Assembly: GCF_038396845.1 (NCBI RefSeq)
Contig: NZ_CP151587.1
Location: forward strand, 1,648,001 to 1,712,000
Direction: 5' to 3'
Length of the DNA stretch: 64,000 nt
Source of the DNA: Gymnodinialimonas sp. 57CJ19
GTDB taxonomy: Bacteria > Pseudomonadota > Alphaproteobacteria > Rhodobacterales > Rhodobacteraceae
The notes beneath the pieces are model-generated. The model made no database searches, was not told the DNA's origin, and was given only the letters and a program-made list of their open reading frames with translations. A program made the translations under genes and the position numbers. This document shows, piece after piece, positions 34,458 to 43,528 of this stretch. Every line of letters starts with the position of its first letter. Position 1 is the stretch's first letter.

Positions 34458-35216
34458 ATGATCGGTGAGCGGGCGGAAGATCGCACAGTGTTGCGGCTGT
34501 CGGGGGCGGACGCCCATGGCTTCCTCAAGGGGCTCGTGACCCGTGATGCGGGCGAGGGGCTGGCCTATTCAGCGCTGCTGACGCCGCAGGGTAAATATCT
34601 GGCGGATTTTTTCTTGCTCGACCGGGGCGACGACCTGCTGCTGGATGTGAAGTCCGAGATTGCCCCCGCCGTGGCGCAACGTCTGTCGATGTATCGCCTT
34701 CGCGCCGATGTGACGATCGAGGAATTCGGGCTATCGGTTGCGCGTGGCCTTGGCGACGCGCCCGAGGGCACTTTTGCGGACCCGCGCGACCCGGCGCTTG
34801 GCTGGCGTGGGTACGGGGTGGAAGGCGGCGACCCGAGCATTGATTGGGACGCCATCCGCGTCGCCGCTTGCGTGCCTGAGACGGGGATCGAACTGGTGCC
34901 CAACGACACCTACATTCTGGAGGCCGGCTTTGACCGACTGGCAGGCGTGGACCACAAGAAGGGCTGCTATGTCGGGCAAGAGGTCACGGCCCGCATGAAG
35001 CACAAGACGGAGCTGAAAAAGGGTTTCGTCACAGTGGATGTGGAAGGCACGGCCCCCTCGGGGACCGAGATTCTGGCCGGGGAAAAACCCGCCGGGACGC
35101 TCTACACCCAAGCGGGTGGGCAGGGTATCGCTTACCTTCGGTTCGACCGAGCCAAGGGCGAAATGACGGCGGGCGAGGCGCGGGTTACCTGGCCCGACGC
35201 GCCTGTGGATAATTGA
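34458..35216 (+). CDS. ygfZ: Folate-binding protein YgfZ (Fe-S cluster maintenance)
   Basis: 252 residues, preceded by GGAGGCGAAT. The YgfZ/GcvT-like hallmark KGCYVGQEVTARMKHK is at about residue 170-185, with the conserved Cys. It belongs to the aminomethyltransferase-fold family that uses folate to help assemble or repair certain Fe-S enzymes (IBA57 relatives). N-terminal GADAHGFLKGLVTRD fits. It stands alone between divergent and convergent genes. Confidence 0.9.
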   Translation: MIGERAEDRTVLRLSGADAHGFLKGLVTRDAGEGLAYSALLTPQGKYLADFFLLDRGDDLLLDVKSEIAPAVAQRLSMYRLRADVTIEEFGLSVARGLGDAPEGTFADPRDPALGWRGYGVEGGDPSIDWDAIRVAACVPETGIELVPNDTYILEAGFDRLAGVDHKKGCYVGQEVTARMKHKTELKKGFVTVDVEGTAPSGTEILAGEKPAGTLYTQAGGQGIAYLRFDRAKGEMTAGEARVTWPDAPVDN

Positions 35217-35247
35217 GGGCAAAGGCAAAGATTGTGCAAGTTATGGG

Positions 35248-35706
35248 CTAGATCAGCAAACCTGCCGCCCCTTCATGTCGCAAAAGCCATACTTTTGTAT
35301 CCACACCCCCTGGTGCGGAAAACCCGCCAAGGCCCTTGGCGGACAAGATGCGATGGCAGGGGATCAGGATCGGAATGTGGTTGCCGCCACAGGCCTGACC
35401 GACCGCTTGCGGGGGAAGGCCCACCTGTTTCGCGATGGCGCCGTATTCGCGGGTTTCCCCAAGGGGAATGGCCAGCATCGCGTCCAAAACGCGGCCCGTC
35501 GCATCGGTGCGTCCGTGGCGGATTGGCACCGTGAAACGAACGAGCTTGCCGTCAAAGTAGGCCCGCAACTCTGCGGCCGCCTCAAGCAGAAGCGGGGTCT
35601 CGGCGGGGGCATCCACACGGCCCCAACCCGCGCCGATGATGGCGCGTTCATCGGCCTCGATCCAAGTTGGCCCGATGGGGGTATCAAGGGAAAGACGGTT
35701 GCTCAT
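35248..35706 (-). CDS. ogt: Methylated-DNA-[protein]-cysteine S-methyltransferase
   Basis: 152 residues from the ATG at 35706; a longer frame reaching 35853 reads as non-protein. The active-site motif IPCHRIL (acceptor Cys) is preceded by GQACGGNHIPILIP, and the GETREYGAIAKQVGLPPQAVG helix-turn-helix is typical. It repairs O6-alkylguanine by suicidal alkyl transfer. No Ada-type regulatory domain is present, so ogt rather than ada. Confidence 0.92.
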   Translation of the reverse strand: MSNRLSLDTPIGPTWIEADERAIIGAGWGRVDAPAETPLLLEAAAELRAYFDGKLVRFTVPIRHGRTDATGRVLDAMLAIPLGETREYGAIAKQVGLPPQAVGQACGGNHIPILIPCHRILSAKGLGGFSAPGGVDTKVWLLRHEGAAGLLI

Positions 35707-35795
35707 GGGATGATCCTGGGACGGGGCGGCGCAGCGATCAACCCGGAACCTGTGCAAAGCGCTCCGCCACCGGGGCGGCGAAGCGCGGGGCGCGA

Positions 35796-36659
35796 TCAGC
35801 CGATCTTGTCTTGGGTCTTGGTGGCGAAATCCTCGGCAGAGTGGCGCTCCCACAGCTGCTCGGACGGATCGCCGGAGGTCTTGTTGACCATCCGCCCCCG
35901 GTCAGCACCGGGGCGGGCGGCAATGCGTTCGGCCCATGCCAGCAGGTGCTTGTATTCGTGCACGGAAAGGAATTCTCCGGCGTCGTAGGCATCCCCCATG
36001 ACCGTGCGGCCGTACCATGGCCAAATCGCCATATCAGCGATGGTGTATTCGCCGCCGACCATCCATTCGTTCTTTTCCAGATGCTTGTCCAACACATCCA
36101 TCTGACGCTTGGTTTCCATCGCGTAACGGTTGATCGGATATTCCATCGGATAGGGGGCATAGGCGTAGAAATGGCCAAAGCCGCCGCCAAGGAAAGGCGC
36201 GCTGCCCATCTGCCACATCAGCCACGACAGCAATTCGGCACGGGCGGATGCAGGCCCTTGGAAGGCGTCAAACTTCTCGGCCAGATGCATCATGATCGCG
36301 ACGCTTTCGAACACGCGCACGGGCGTGTCGCCGGAACGGTCCCACATGGCGGGGATCTTGCTGTTCGGGTTCGCCTCTACAAAACCGCTGCCAAACTGGT
36401 CGCCATCGCCGATGCGGATGAGCCAAGCGTCGTATTCAGCATCGCTGTAGCCCGCCTCCAGCAGTTCCTCAAACAGTACCGTAACTTTCACGCCATTGGG
36501 CGTGCCGAGGGAATAGAGCTGGAACGGATGTTCGCCCACGGGCAATTCCTTGTCGTGGGTCGCGCCCGAAATCGGACGGTTCAATGACGCCCAAGCGCCG
36601 CCGTTCTCTGCGTCCCATGTCCAGACCTTCGGGGGGGTGTATTTTTCTTGATCGCTCAT
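35796..36659 (-). CDS. yghU: Glutathione-dependent disulfide-bond oxidoreductase (GST-like, YghU)
   Basis: 287 residues. GST fold with YghU features: FQLYSLGTPNGVKVTVLFEELLEAG, then NPNSKIPAMWD and VFESVAIMMHLAEKF, and a C-terminal helical domain with GGGFGHFYAYAP and GGEYTIADMAIWPWYG. The TPNG motif replaces the usual catalytic Tyr/Ser/Cys pocket, as in E. coli YghU/YfcG, which reduce disulfides with two glutathiones. Upstream and downstream genes are unrelated. Confidence 0.9.
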   Translation of the reverse strand: MSDQEKYTPPKVWTWDAENGGAWASLNRPISGATHDKELPVGEHPFQLYSLGTPNGVKVTVLFEELLEAGYSDAEYDAWLIRIGDGDQFGSGFVEANPNSKIPAMWDRSGDTPVRVFESVAIMMHLAEKFDAFQGPASARAELLSWLMWQMGSAPFLGGGFGHFYAYAPYPMEYPINRYAMETKRQMDVLDKHLEKNEWMVGGEYTIADMAIWPWYGRTVMGDAYDAGEFLSVHEYKHLLAWAERIAARPGADRGRMVNKTSGDPSEQLWERHSAEDFATKTQDKIG

Positions 36660-36744
36660 GATGCGTCTCCTCGTGTCAGGTTGCCCTGAACGTAGGTCGC
36701 CAAAGCGGAAGGGGCCAGCGGATTTCCCCGCGGCCCCCCCGATC

Positions 36745-39663
36745 TCAGTTCAAAGCGTCGTTACAACGCCCGCAGACGCCTTCGTGGCTGTGGCTGCCCA
36801 CGTCGGGCAGGATCTTCCAACAGCGCTGGCATTTCTCGCCTTCGGCCTTGGCAAAATCGACCGAGACACCGTCCACTTCCGGCAAGGTGAACGCGCCGCC
36901 TGTGCCTTCTTGCAGCACCACGTCCGAGGTGATGGCGATATCGTCGAAGGGCACGCTTTGCAGCGCGGCCAAAACGTCCGCGTCGGCCACATGGACCACC
37001 GGCGCGGCCTCCAGCGAGGCGCCGATCACCTTGTCGCGGCGCTGGATTTCCAGCGCGGCGGTCACGACCCGGCGGGCGCTGCGGACCTTCGCCCACTTCG
37101 CTGCCAATTCCGCGTCTGCCCATGCGGCGGGCGTCTCAGGGATGTCGGTCAGGTGGATCGAGCTATCGTCGCCGGGGAAGCGTTCCAGCCAGACTTCTTC
37201 CATCGTGAACACCAGGATCGGCGCGAGCCATGTGGTGAGGCGATGGAACAGGATATCCAACACGGTGCGCGCCGCGCGGCGGCGTTCGGTGTCACCGTCG
37301 CAGTAAAGCGCATCCTTGCGGATATCGAAGTAGAAGGCCGACAGGTCCGTCGTGGCGAAGGTGAAGACCGCTTGGAACACGCCTTGGAAGTCGAACTTGG
37401 CGTAGCCGTCGCGCACGACTGCATCCAGCTCGGTCAGGCGATGCAGAACCCACCGCTCCAGCTCGGGCATATCGGCGGGTTCGACCCGGTCGGCCTCGGT
37501 GAAATCGGCGAGAGAGCCCAACATGAAGCGCATCGTGTTGCGCAAACGGCGGTAGCTGTCGGCCGTGCCTTTCAGGATTTCCTGCCCGATCCGTTGGTCG
37601 GCGGTATAGTCCGTCTGAGCCACCCAAAGGCGCAGGATATCGGCGCCGTATTGCTTGATGATTTCCTCGGGCACGATGGTGTTGCCGATGGATTTGGACA
37701 TCTTCATGCCCTTCTGATCCAGCGTAAACCCGTGAGTCACCACGTTGCGATAAGGCGCGTGGCCTTGGGTGCCGACCGATTGCAGAAGCGAGGAATGGAA
37801 CCAGCCACGATGCTGGTCGGTGCCTTCCATGTAGACGTCGGCGATGCCGTCCTCGGTCCCGTCTTCACGGTCACGAAGCACGAAGGCATGGGTGGAGCCG
37901 GAGTCAAACCAAACGTCAAGAATATCAAACACCTGATCGTAGGCTTCGGGATCCACATCGCTGCCCAGGAAACGCTCTTTCGCGCCGGGTTTGTACCAGG
38001 CATCCGCGCCCTCGGTCTCGAAGGCTTCCAGCACACGGGCGTTCACGGCCTCGTTGCGCAGCAGGTAATCCGGGTCCGTGGGCAGAGCGCCCTTCTTGGT
38101 GAAACACGTCAGCGGAACGCCCCAAGCGCGTTGGCGCGACAGAACCCAATCGGGGCGGGCTTCCATCATCGAATGCAGGCGGTTGCGGCCTGATTTTGGC
38201 GTCCACTCCACCTTGTCGATTTCCTGCAAGGCCCGGCCACGGATGGTGAATTCATCGTCCCCGATGGCCATGGTCTTGTCGATTGCGGCGAACCATTGGG
38301 GCGTGTTGCGGTAGATGATCGGGGCCTTGGACCGCCACGAATGGGGGTAGCTGTGCTTGATCTTGCCTCGTGCGAGCAGCCCGCCGACCTCGACAAGTTT
38401 GTCGATGACCGCTTTGTTGGCGGTGCCTTCGCCGCCCTTGCGCGACAAGATGAAGTGACCGCCGAAGAACGGCAGATCGGCGCGGAAGCTGCCGTCGTCC
38501 ATTACGTTGTAGGTGATGACCTGCTCCAACATGCCCAGATCACGGTAGAGCTCGTATTCCTCCATCCCGTGGGACGGGGCGCAATGGACGAAACCTGTGC
38601 CTTCCTCGTCGCTGACGAAATCGCCGTGGCGGAAGTCGCGCGGATCGTCCCATTCGCCGTTTGAGCCTTCGGCCCCGGCAAGGGGATGGGAAAGCGATGC
38701 GCCTTCCAGTTCCGAGGTTGGCACATCACGGACGCGGGTCCACTGGCCCTCTTCCAGACGGGCACGGCCCAGAACGTCAGCGGCCATCTTGTCGGCCAGC
38801 AAGAAGCGGTCGCCCTTGGCGGCCCAACATTCCTCGGGCGCGTCGGTGACTTCGTAGAGGCCGTAGGCCACGTCATTGCCAAACACGACCGCCTTGTTGG
38901 ACGGGATCGTCCATGGGGTCGTCGTCCAGATCACCACGAAGGCGTCGTTCAGGTCCGTCGCGGCCCCTTGCACCTTGAACTTCACCCAGATCGTGAAGCT
39001 GTCTTTATCGTGGTATTCCACCTCGGCCTCGGCCAGGGCGGTCTGCTCGATCGGAGACCACATGACGGGTTTGGAGCCTTGGTAGAGCGTGCCGTTCATC
39101 AGGAACTTCTGGAATTCCTCGGCGATGATCCGTTCGGCGCGGAAATCCATCGTCAGGTAGGGCTTGTCCCATGTTCCCGTGATGCCGAGCCGTTTGAATT
39201 CCTCGCGCTGGATATCCACCCAACCGGCGGCAAAGTCGCGACATTCCTGGCGGAATTCGACGATATCCACGTCATCCTTGTTGCGACCCTTCTTGCGGTA
39301 CTGCTCTTCGATCTTCCATTCGATCGGAAGGCCGTGGCAATCCCAACCTGGGATATAGCGCGCGTCGCGGCCCATCATCTGGTGGCTGCGGACGATGATA
39401 TCCTTGATCGTCTTGTTGAGAGCGTGACCGATGTGCAGGTGGCCGTTGGCGTAGGGGGGACCATCGTGCAGCGTGAACGGCGCGCGGGCGGCATCGGTGC
39501 CTTTGGCTGCGGCGGCCTTGTCGCGCAGGCGATCGTAGACGCCGATTTTTTCCCAACGGGCCAGCCAGTCGGGTTCACGCTTGGGCAATCCCGCGCGCAT
39601 GGGGAAATCGGTTTTGGGCAGGTTCAACGTGGCTTTGTAGTCCACGGGTTCAGCGGCGCACAT
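36745..39663 (-). CDS. ileS: Isoleucyl-tRNA synthetase
   Basis: 972 residues. HIGH motif at 77-80 in YANGHLHIGHALN, editing domain with WTTTPWTIPSNKAV, KMSKS in [14 protein letters not shown], and a C-terminal zinc-binding pair EKCQRCWKILP...VCGRCNDAL near the end. This is the bacterial type of IleRS. It charges tRNA-Ile. The gene is preceded by a strong hairpin terminator of the upstream gene, so it has its own promoter. No lspA follows. Confidence 0.97.
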   Translation of the reverse strand: MCAAEPVDYKATLNLPKTDFPMRAGLPKREPDWLARWEKIGVYDRLRDKAAAAKGTDAARAPFTLHDGPPYANGHLHIGHALNKTIKDIIVRSHQMMGRDARYIPGWDCHGLPIEWKIEEQYRKKGRNKDDVDIVEFRQECRDFAAGWVDIQREEFKRLGITGTWDKPYLTMDFRAERIIAEEFQKFLMNGTLYQGSKPVMWSPIEQTALAEAEVEYHDKDSFTIWVKFKVQGAATDLNDAFVVIWTTTPWTIPSNKAVVFGNDVAYGLYEVTDAPEECWAAKGDRFLLADKMAADVLGRARLEEGQWTRVRDVPTSELEGASLSHPLAGAEGSNGEWDDPRDFRHGDFVSDEEGTGFVHCAPSHGMEEYELYRDLGMLEQVITYNVMDDGSFRADLPFFGGHFILSRKGGEGTANKAVIDKLVEVGGLLARGKIKHSYPHSWRSKAPIIYRNTPQWFAAIDKTMAIGDDEFTIRGRALQEIDKVEWTPKSGRNRLHSMMEARPDWVLSRQRAWGVPLTCFTKKGALPTDPDYLLRNEAVNARVLEAFETEGADAWYKPGAKERFLGSDVDPEAYDQVFDILDVWFDSGSTHAFVLRDREDGTEDGIADVYMEGTDQHRGWFHSSLLQSVGTQGHAPYRNVVTHGFTLDQKGMKMSKSIGNTIVPEEIIKQYGADILRLWVAQTDYTADQRIGQEILKGTADSYRRLRNTMRFMLGSLADFTEADRVEPADMPELERWVLHRLTELDAVVRDGYAKFDFQGVFQAVFTFATTDLSAFYFDIRKDALYCDGDTERRRAARTVLDILFHRLTTWLAPILVFTMEEVWLERFPGDDSSIHLTDIPETPAAWADAELAAKWAKVRSARRVVTAALEIQRRDKVIGASLEAAPVVHVADADVLAALQSVPFDDIAITSDVVLQEGTGGAFTLPEVDGVSVDFAKAEGEKCQRCWKILPDVGSHSHEGVCGRCNDALN

Positions 39664-39746
39664 GTCGGGCGCTCCTCATATTCAAATGTCTGGTGTCGGT
39701 GTAGCAGGGCGGCGCAGAGGCTCAAGCCCCAATGCAGCGCGAAAAT

Positions 39747-39775
39747 CCCGGCGTCTCTGGGTTCAGAGCGCCGGG
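39747..39775 (-). terminator. Rho-independent terminator upstream of ileS
   Basis: Read on the minus strand: CCCGGCG-CTCTG stem, AACC loop, CAGAG-(A)-CGCCGGG, then ATTTT. The stem has 12 bp with a single-base bulge. It ends the small membrane-protein gene at 39856-40158 and precedes ileS. Confidence 0.7.
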
Positions 39776-39814
39776 GTGCTAATTCGAATGAACATGCCGA
39801 ATTGCCGTGCCATG

Positions 39815-39833
39815 GGGGGCGTATAACGCCCCC
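39815..39833. other. Hairpin GGGGGCGT-ATA-ACGCCCCC
   Basis: A perfect 8-bp stem with a 3-nt loop just after the stop of the small membrane-protein gene. It has no T-run and probably acts together with the terminator at 39747-39775. Confidence 0.5.
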
Positions 39834-39855
39834 GTCCGCCAACGTCAAAGGGCTG

Positions 39856-40158
39856 TTAGCAAGGCCCGCCGACGATGCCGAGACCCATCAGCACCAGCAA
39901 GATGCCCAGGATGGAAGCCCCGCCCGAGGCCACGAGGTTGATCATTCGCGTGTCCGTCAGGCGCAGCGCGGCGACTTCGCCCAAGCCGCCCACGATCACG
40001 GCCAAGGCACCGAAGATCAGTTTGCCGTAGTCGATGAACTCACAAGATGAGACGCCGTTTACCGAAGACGTGTTGGTCATTTGGAAGCTAAGCACGCCGC
40101 CCGCAATAACGAGGCCAATGGCGAGTTTTGACAGGGTGGTCAGGTCTGAAATTTTCAC
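39856..40158 (-). CDS. Small membrane protein of unknown function
   Basis: 100 residues from the GTG at 40158, chosen because AGGAAA lies 6 bp upstream; a TTG at 40173 is also in frame. Hydrophobic segments: LSKLAIGLVIAGGVLSF, YGKLIFGALAVIVGGLGEV and LVASGGASILGILLVLMGLGIVGG. A Cys lies between the first two (VSSCEF) and one ends the protein. It is separate from ileS by a terminator. No family recognised. Confidence 0.6.
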   Translation of the reverse strand: MKISDLTTLSKLAIGLVIAGGVLSFQMTNTSSVNGVSSCEFIDYGKLIFGALAVIVGGLGEVAALRLTDTRMINLVASGGASILGILLVLMGLGIVGGPC

Positions 40159-40201
40159 TACAGATTTCCTCAAGATGAAGTGTGCGTTTTAAACATAGCA
40201 T

Positions 40202-40227
40202 GGTTTCTGCCCGCAATGCGGGAAACC
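40202..40227. other. Hairpin in the divergent spacer before the FAD monooxygenase gene
   Basis: GGTTT...AAACC enclosing CCCG/CGGG with a short loop, between the divergent starts at 40158 and 40286. It may be a regulatory structure or chance in GC-rich DNA. Confidence 0.3.
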
Positions 40228-40285
40228 CTGCAGGGGGACTCCGCGTCGCATAGGCGGCGACGGGGGGTGGGATAAGCTACGCCCC

Positions 40286-41476
40286 ATGAAGATGAATATC
40301 GGTATTGCAGGGGCAGGGATCGGCGGGTTGGCCGCAGCGGCGCTTTTGGCGGGCGATGGCCACGCGGTCACGGTTTTTGACCAATTCGATGCGCCCCGCC
40401 CCGTGGGGTCCGGGCTGGTGATCCAGCCTGTCGGCATGGATGTGTTACGCGCCTGCGGTGCCGCGGAAGAAGCCGCAACCTGCGGCACCGCGATCAAGCA
40501 CATGTATGGCGATGAGGCGAGAAGTCGGAAGGTCGTTTTGTCCGTGGCCTATGGCGAGACGCCCGAGCGTCAGGGCCTCGGCATCCATCGCGCTGCCCTG
40601 TTCACGGCGCTTTACCGGGCTGCACAGAAGGCGGGGGGCCGGATCATGGCCTCTAGCACCGTGACCGGGCGCGACGGGCAAAGCCTTTTGGTGAATGGCC
40701 AGCCGATCGGCCCGTTTGATCTGATCGTTGATGCCCTTGGCGCGGGGTCTGCGCTGTCGTCGCTCTCCGCGCGCCCGCTGCCTTACGGCGCAGTTTGGGC
40801 CACGGTCCCCTGGCCGAAGGATGCGCCTTTTGCGCAAGACCGCCTGTCGCAGCGCTACCGCAAGGCCAACCGGATGCTTGGCATCTTGCCGGTGGGGTCC
40901 ATGGCCGATGCACCAGACACCCAACTTGCCGCGATCTTCTACTCCCTGCCGGTGTCAGAGATCGACGCTCACTTCGCGCGTCCCTTCGCCGATTGGCGGG
41001 CCGAGGCGACGCAGCTTTGGCCTGACTTCGCACCCTTCCTGCCCGATGACCTGTCCCACGCCGATTTCACCCCGGCCCGCTATACCCACGGTGCCCTGCG
41101 CCGCCCTTACGCCGAGGGGCTGGTTCATATCGGAGATGCCGCCCACCGAGCCTCTCCGCAACTGGGGCAGGGGGCAAACATGGCGCTTCTGGATGCCCAG
41201 GCCCTCCAACTTGCGCTGCGAGGAGCGCCCGTCGGGCGCGAGGAGGCGCTGCGATGCTACGCCCAAGCGCGCAAATATCATGTGAAGCTCTACCAAGCCT
41301 TTTCGGCCGCCTTCACGCCCCAATATCAATCCGATAGCACAGCGCTGCCCCTTTTGCGCGATCACATTCTGGCACCGCTTAGCCGGACATGGCCGTTACC
41401 ACTGGTCCTGACACGGCTTGTCTGCGGCGACATCATCCCGCCAATGCCAACGCTTACACCGCGCCCTCGCGGCTGA
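40286..41476 (+). CDS. FAD-dependent aromatic-type monooxygenase
   Basis: 396 residues. Group A flavoprotein: IGIAGAGIGGLAAAALL dinucleotide motif at the N-terminus, GSGLVIQPVGMDVLRA, and the second FAD motif GLVHIGDAAHRASPQLGQGANMAL. The middle (LIVDALGAGSALSS) matches the DG-type motif region. The substrate is unknown; UbiH-like or salicylate/4-hydroxybenzoate hydroxylase-like reactions are possible. The 3' end overlaps the convergent transporter gene by 23 bp. Confidence 0.82.
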   Translation: MKMNIGIAGAGIGGLAAAALLAGDGHAVTVFDQFDAPRPVGSGLVIQPVGMDVLRACGAAEEAATCGTAIKHMYGDEARSRKVVLSVAYGETPERQGLGIHRAALFTALYRAAQKAGGRIMASSTVTGRDGQSLLVNGQPIGPFDLIVDALGAGSALSSLSARPLPYGAVWATVPWPKDAPFAQDRLSQRYRKANRMLGILPVGSMADAPDTQLAAIFYSLPVSEIDAHFARPFADWRAEATQLWPDFAPFLPDDLSHADFTPARYTHGALRRPYAEGLVHIGDAAHRASPQLGQGANMALLDAQALQLALRGAPVGREEALRCYAQARKYHVKLYQAFSAAFTPQYQSDSTALPLLRDHILAPLSRTWPLPLVLTRLVCGDIIPPMPTLTPRPRG

Positions 41477-42371
41477 GGCGGCGTTCGCGGAACACGATGT
41501 AGAGCCCCGAAGCGACGGTGACGGCAATCCCTGCCGCCGCCAATCCGTCGGGCAAATCCCGGAACATCACGAACCCCACCAATGTTGCTACGGGGATCTC
41601 CAGATACTGCATCGGTGCAAGCGTGGCCGCGGGCGCGTAGCGCAAGGACCACGACATGAACAAATGGCCGATGGACCCGAAGATCCCCAAGGCAACCAAC
41701 AACCAGACCTCAGCGCCGACCGGGGCAATAGCGCCCGCCAGCGGCGCAACCTCGGCCACTGGAAAGAACAGGAACGGCACCACCAAGGGCAGCGCCACAA
41801 GGCCCGAAGCCCCCTGTAGCGCCAGCGGGTCAATCTCCCGCGCCATAGCCCGCGTCACCAACATGAAGAACGCAAAACAAAACGCAACGCCCACGGGCAT
41901 CAATGCGCTCCACCCGACGGCGATGAAACTGGGTTGCACCACCATCAACGTGCCGATGAATCCCACCGCGCAAGCCAACAGGCGTCGCGGCCCCACTTCC
42001 TCGTTCAAAAAAAACCGCCCAAGGATCAACATCAGAAACGGCATCACAAAGGCAATCGCCACAGCATCAGCCAGGGGCAACACCCTCAGCGCCGAGAACA
42101 TCAATACCAAACCGCCGATCTGCAAACAGGCCCGCAACAGCGTCAGCGCCGCGACCCTGCGCGAGGGAAACAAGACCGCCCCCGCCATCCAGGCCATCGG
42201 CACAAACAGAAGCGTCTGGGTGGCGAAGCGCACAACAACCAGTTGCATCAGGGGAAACTCTTCCCCCAATACCTTCGCCAAGGCGTCCGAAAAGGGGATG
42301 ACCACGCAAAACCCCAGCATCAATAGAATGCCGAGCAACGGGCGGTCTGCATGGATTGTGGAAGCTGCCAT
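41454..42371 (-). CDS. DMT-superfamily (EamA) transporter
   Basis: 305 residues from ATG 42371 (a GTG at 42386 is also in frame). It has about ten membrane helices in two EamA repeats; examples are LLGILLMLGFCVVIPFSDAL, LLACAVGFIGTLMVVQPS and LAPMQYLEIPVATLVGFVM. The repeat-end motif ALRVLPLADAVAIAFVMPF is typical. It is probably an exporter of amino acids or related small molecules; the direction and cargo are unknown. Confidence 0.85.
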   Translation of the reverse strand: MAASTIHADRPLLGILLMLGFCVVIPFSDALAKVLGEEFPLMQLVVVRFATQTLLFVPMAWMAGAVLFPSRRVAALTLLRACLQIGGLVLMFSALRVLPLADAVAIAFVMPFLMLILGRFFLNEEVGPRRLLACAVGFIGTLMVVQPSFIAVGWSALMPVGVAFCFAFFMLVTRAMAREIDPLALQGASGLVALPLVVPFLFFPVAEVAPLAGAIAPVGAEVWLLVALGIFGSIGHLFMSWSLRYAPAATLAPMQYLEIPVATLVGFVMFRDLPDGLAAAGIAVTVASGLYIVFRERRLSREGAV

Positions 42372-42430
42372 GGCTCTCCATGACACGGCGCAGGGCGCTT
42401 GTCATCAGCCCGCCGTGCGAGGCCGCGGAC

Positions 42431-43432
42431 TTAACCCTCGCCGCGGTTCAGCAAACCCGTAAGCGCGCGGCGGATCAGGCCGGTCACATTGGGACGGCGC
42501 CCCTCTCCGAAGGGCAGCGGGCGGCAGACTTCCATCGCCGCAAGGCCTACCCTTGCGGTCAACGCGCCATTTACAACACCCTCTCCAAATCGCCGCGATA
42601 GCTTTGACAGGACCGAACCGCCCAGGGCCGACCCCAACAGATCATCGCCAATCGCCACGGCCCCCGTGGCCACCAGATGCGTCATCACCGCCCGTGTCAA
42701 CCGCCACGACCCAAGGGTGCCCGCGCGCCCGCCATAGACCTCTGCAATCCGTCGGATCATCCGCAAATTCGCCGTCAGCGCCACGATCACATCGGCCAAC
42801 GCCAAGGGCACAAGGGCCGTCACCGTCGCCACTTGCCGGGCTGCGGCCTCGATCTCAGCACTGGCCGCGCGGTCCAACGGTGTCATCACCTCTGCTTCCG
42901 CCAAGGCAAATAGCGAAGCCGCATCGAACAACTCCTCCCGCTGGCGCTCCAATGCATCGCGCCCGAGCCGCAACTCAGGCCGCCCGACATACAGGCCAGA
43001 GATCTGCGCCACCACGCGCCGTGCCCCGGCCAGATCCCCCTCTGCCAACGCCGCTTCCGCGGCCCGGTGCACCCGGTCCAATCGCCCAAGCCTGGCGAAC
43101 GCCGCCAATTCCCGTAGCGCGACCAACACCAAAGCCAACAACACAGCGCCGACCAGCCCCAAAGCGATCCACCCCAAAATGGGATTTTCCGCCAGCAACC
43201 CTGTCACGAAGTTCCATGCCGCCAAGGACGCCACAAAGCCGACCAGCCCCAGTAGCGCCGACCAGAAAAATCGCGCCAACCTTGACGCTCGCTTCGCCCC
43301 CAAGGTCGCCACGACCTGCATCGCGCGCCCATCGGCGCCACCGATCGCGTCAGGCACCGGCTCTGCCACTTCTGGCCCGACTTGCGGGGCCTCATCCAGC
43401 TCGATCAGCACAGGGCCCTTACGTTCACTCAT
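42431..43432 (-). CDS. YcjF-like inner-membrane protein (TIGR01620)
   Basis: 333 residues from ATG 43432, where GGGAG lies 8 bp upstream; ATG 43462 is in frame but its Shine-Dalgarno is too close. An acidic N-terminal tail (LIELDEAPQVGPEVAEPVP) is followed by two membrane segments (FWSALLGLVGFVASLAAWNFV and GWIALGLVGAVLLALVLVAL), then a helical cytoplasmic domain ending in a YGGRAGTLGSWRL region. It pairs with the upstream YcjX-like NTPase, as in E. coli ycjX-ycjF, a stress-associated pair. Confidence 0.8.
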   Translation of the reverse strand: MSERKGPVLIELDEAPQVGPEVAEPVPDAIGGADGRAMQVVATLGAKRASRLARFFWSALLGLVGFVASLAAWNFVTGLLAENPILGWIALGLVGAVLLALVLVALRELAAFARLGRLDRVHRAAEAALAEGDLAGARRVVAQISGLYVGRPELRLGRDALERQREELFDAASLFALAEAEVMTPLDRAASAEIEAAARQVATVTALVPLALADVIVALTANLRMIRRIAEVYGGRAGTLGSWRLTRAVMTHLVATGAVAIGDDLLGSALGGSVLSKLSRRFGEGVVNGALTARVGLAAMEVCRPLPFGEGRRPNVTGLIRRALTGLLNRGEG

Positions 43433-43477
43433 CACGGGGGCTCCCAATTTCACCTTGGCCATACACCTCCGGGGTTT

Positions 43478-43513
43478 GCGCATCTCTTGGATGCGCATAA
43501 GGGGCAGAGCCCC
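43478..43513. repeat. Double-hairpin intergenic repeat, copy 2
   Basis: Stem GCGCATC/GATGCGC (43478-43484 and 43490-43496) then stem GGGGC/GCCCC (43501-43513). This is the same architecture and nearly the same bases as 27739-27773. It lies in the ycjX-ycjF spacer and could modulate read-through between the two genes. Confidence 0.6.
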
Positions 43514-43528
43514 TGTCAACAGTGCCAC

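Noticed and set aside
39740..39780. tRNA-like GGTTCAGAG sequence
   Set aside because: It is the loop side of a bulged hairpin ending in a T-run (minus strand); no acceptor or anticodon stems.
36658..40050. Long plus-strand frames across ileS
   Set aside because: IleS on the minus strand has HIGH, KMSKS and zinc motifs throughout; the plus-strand frames have none.
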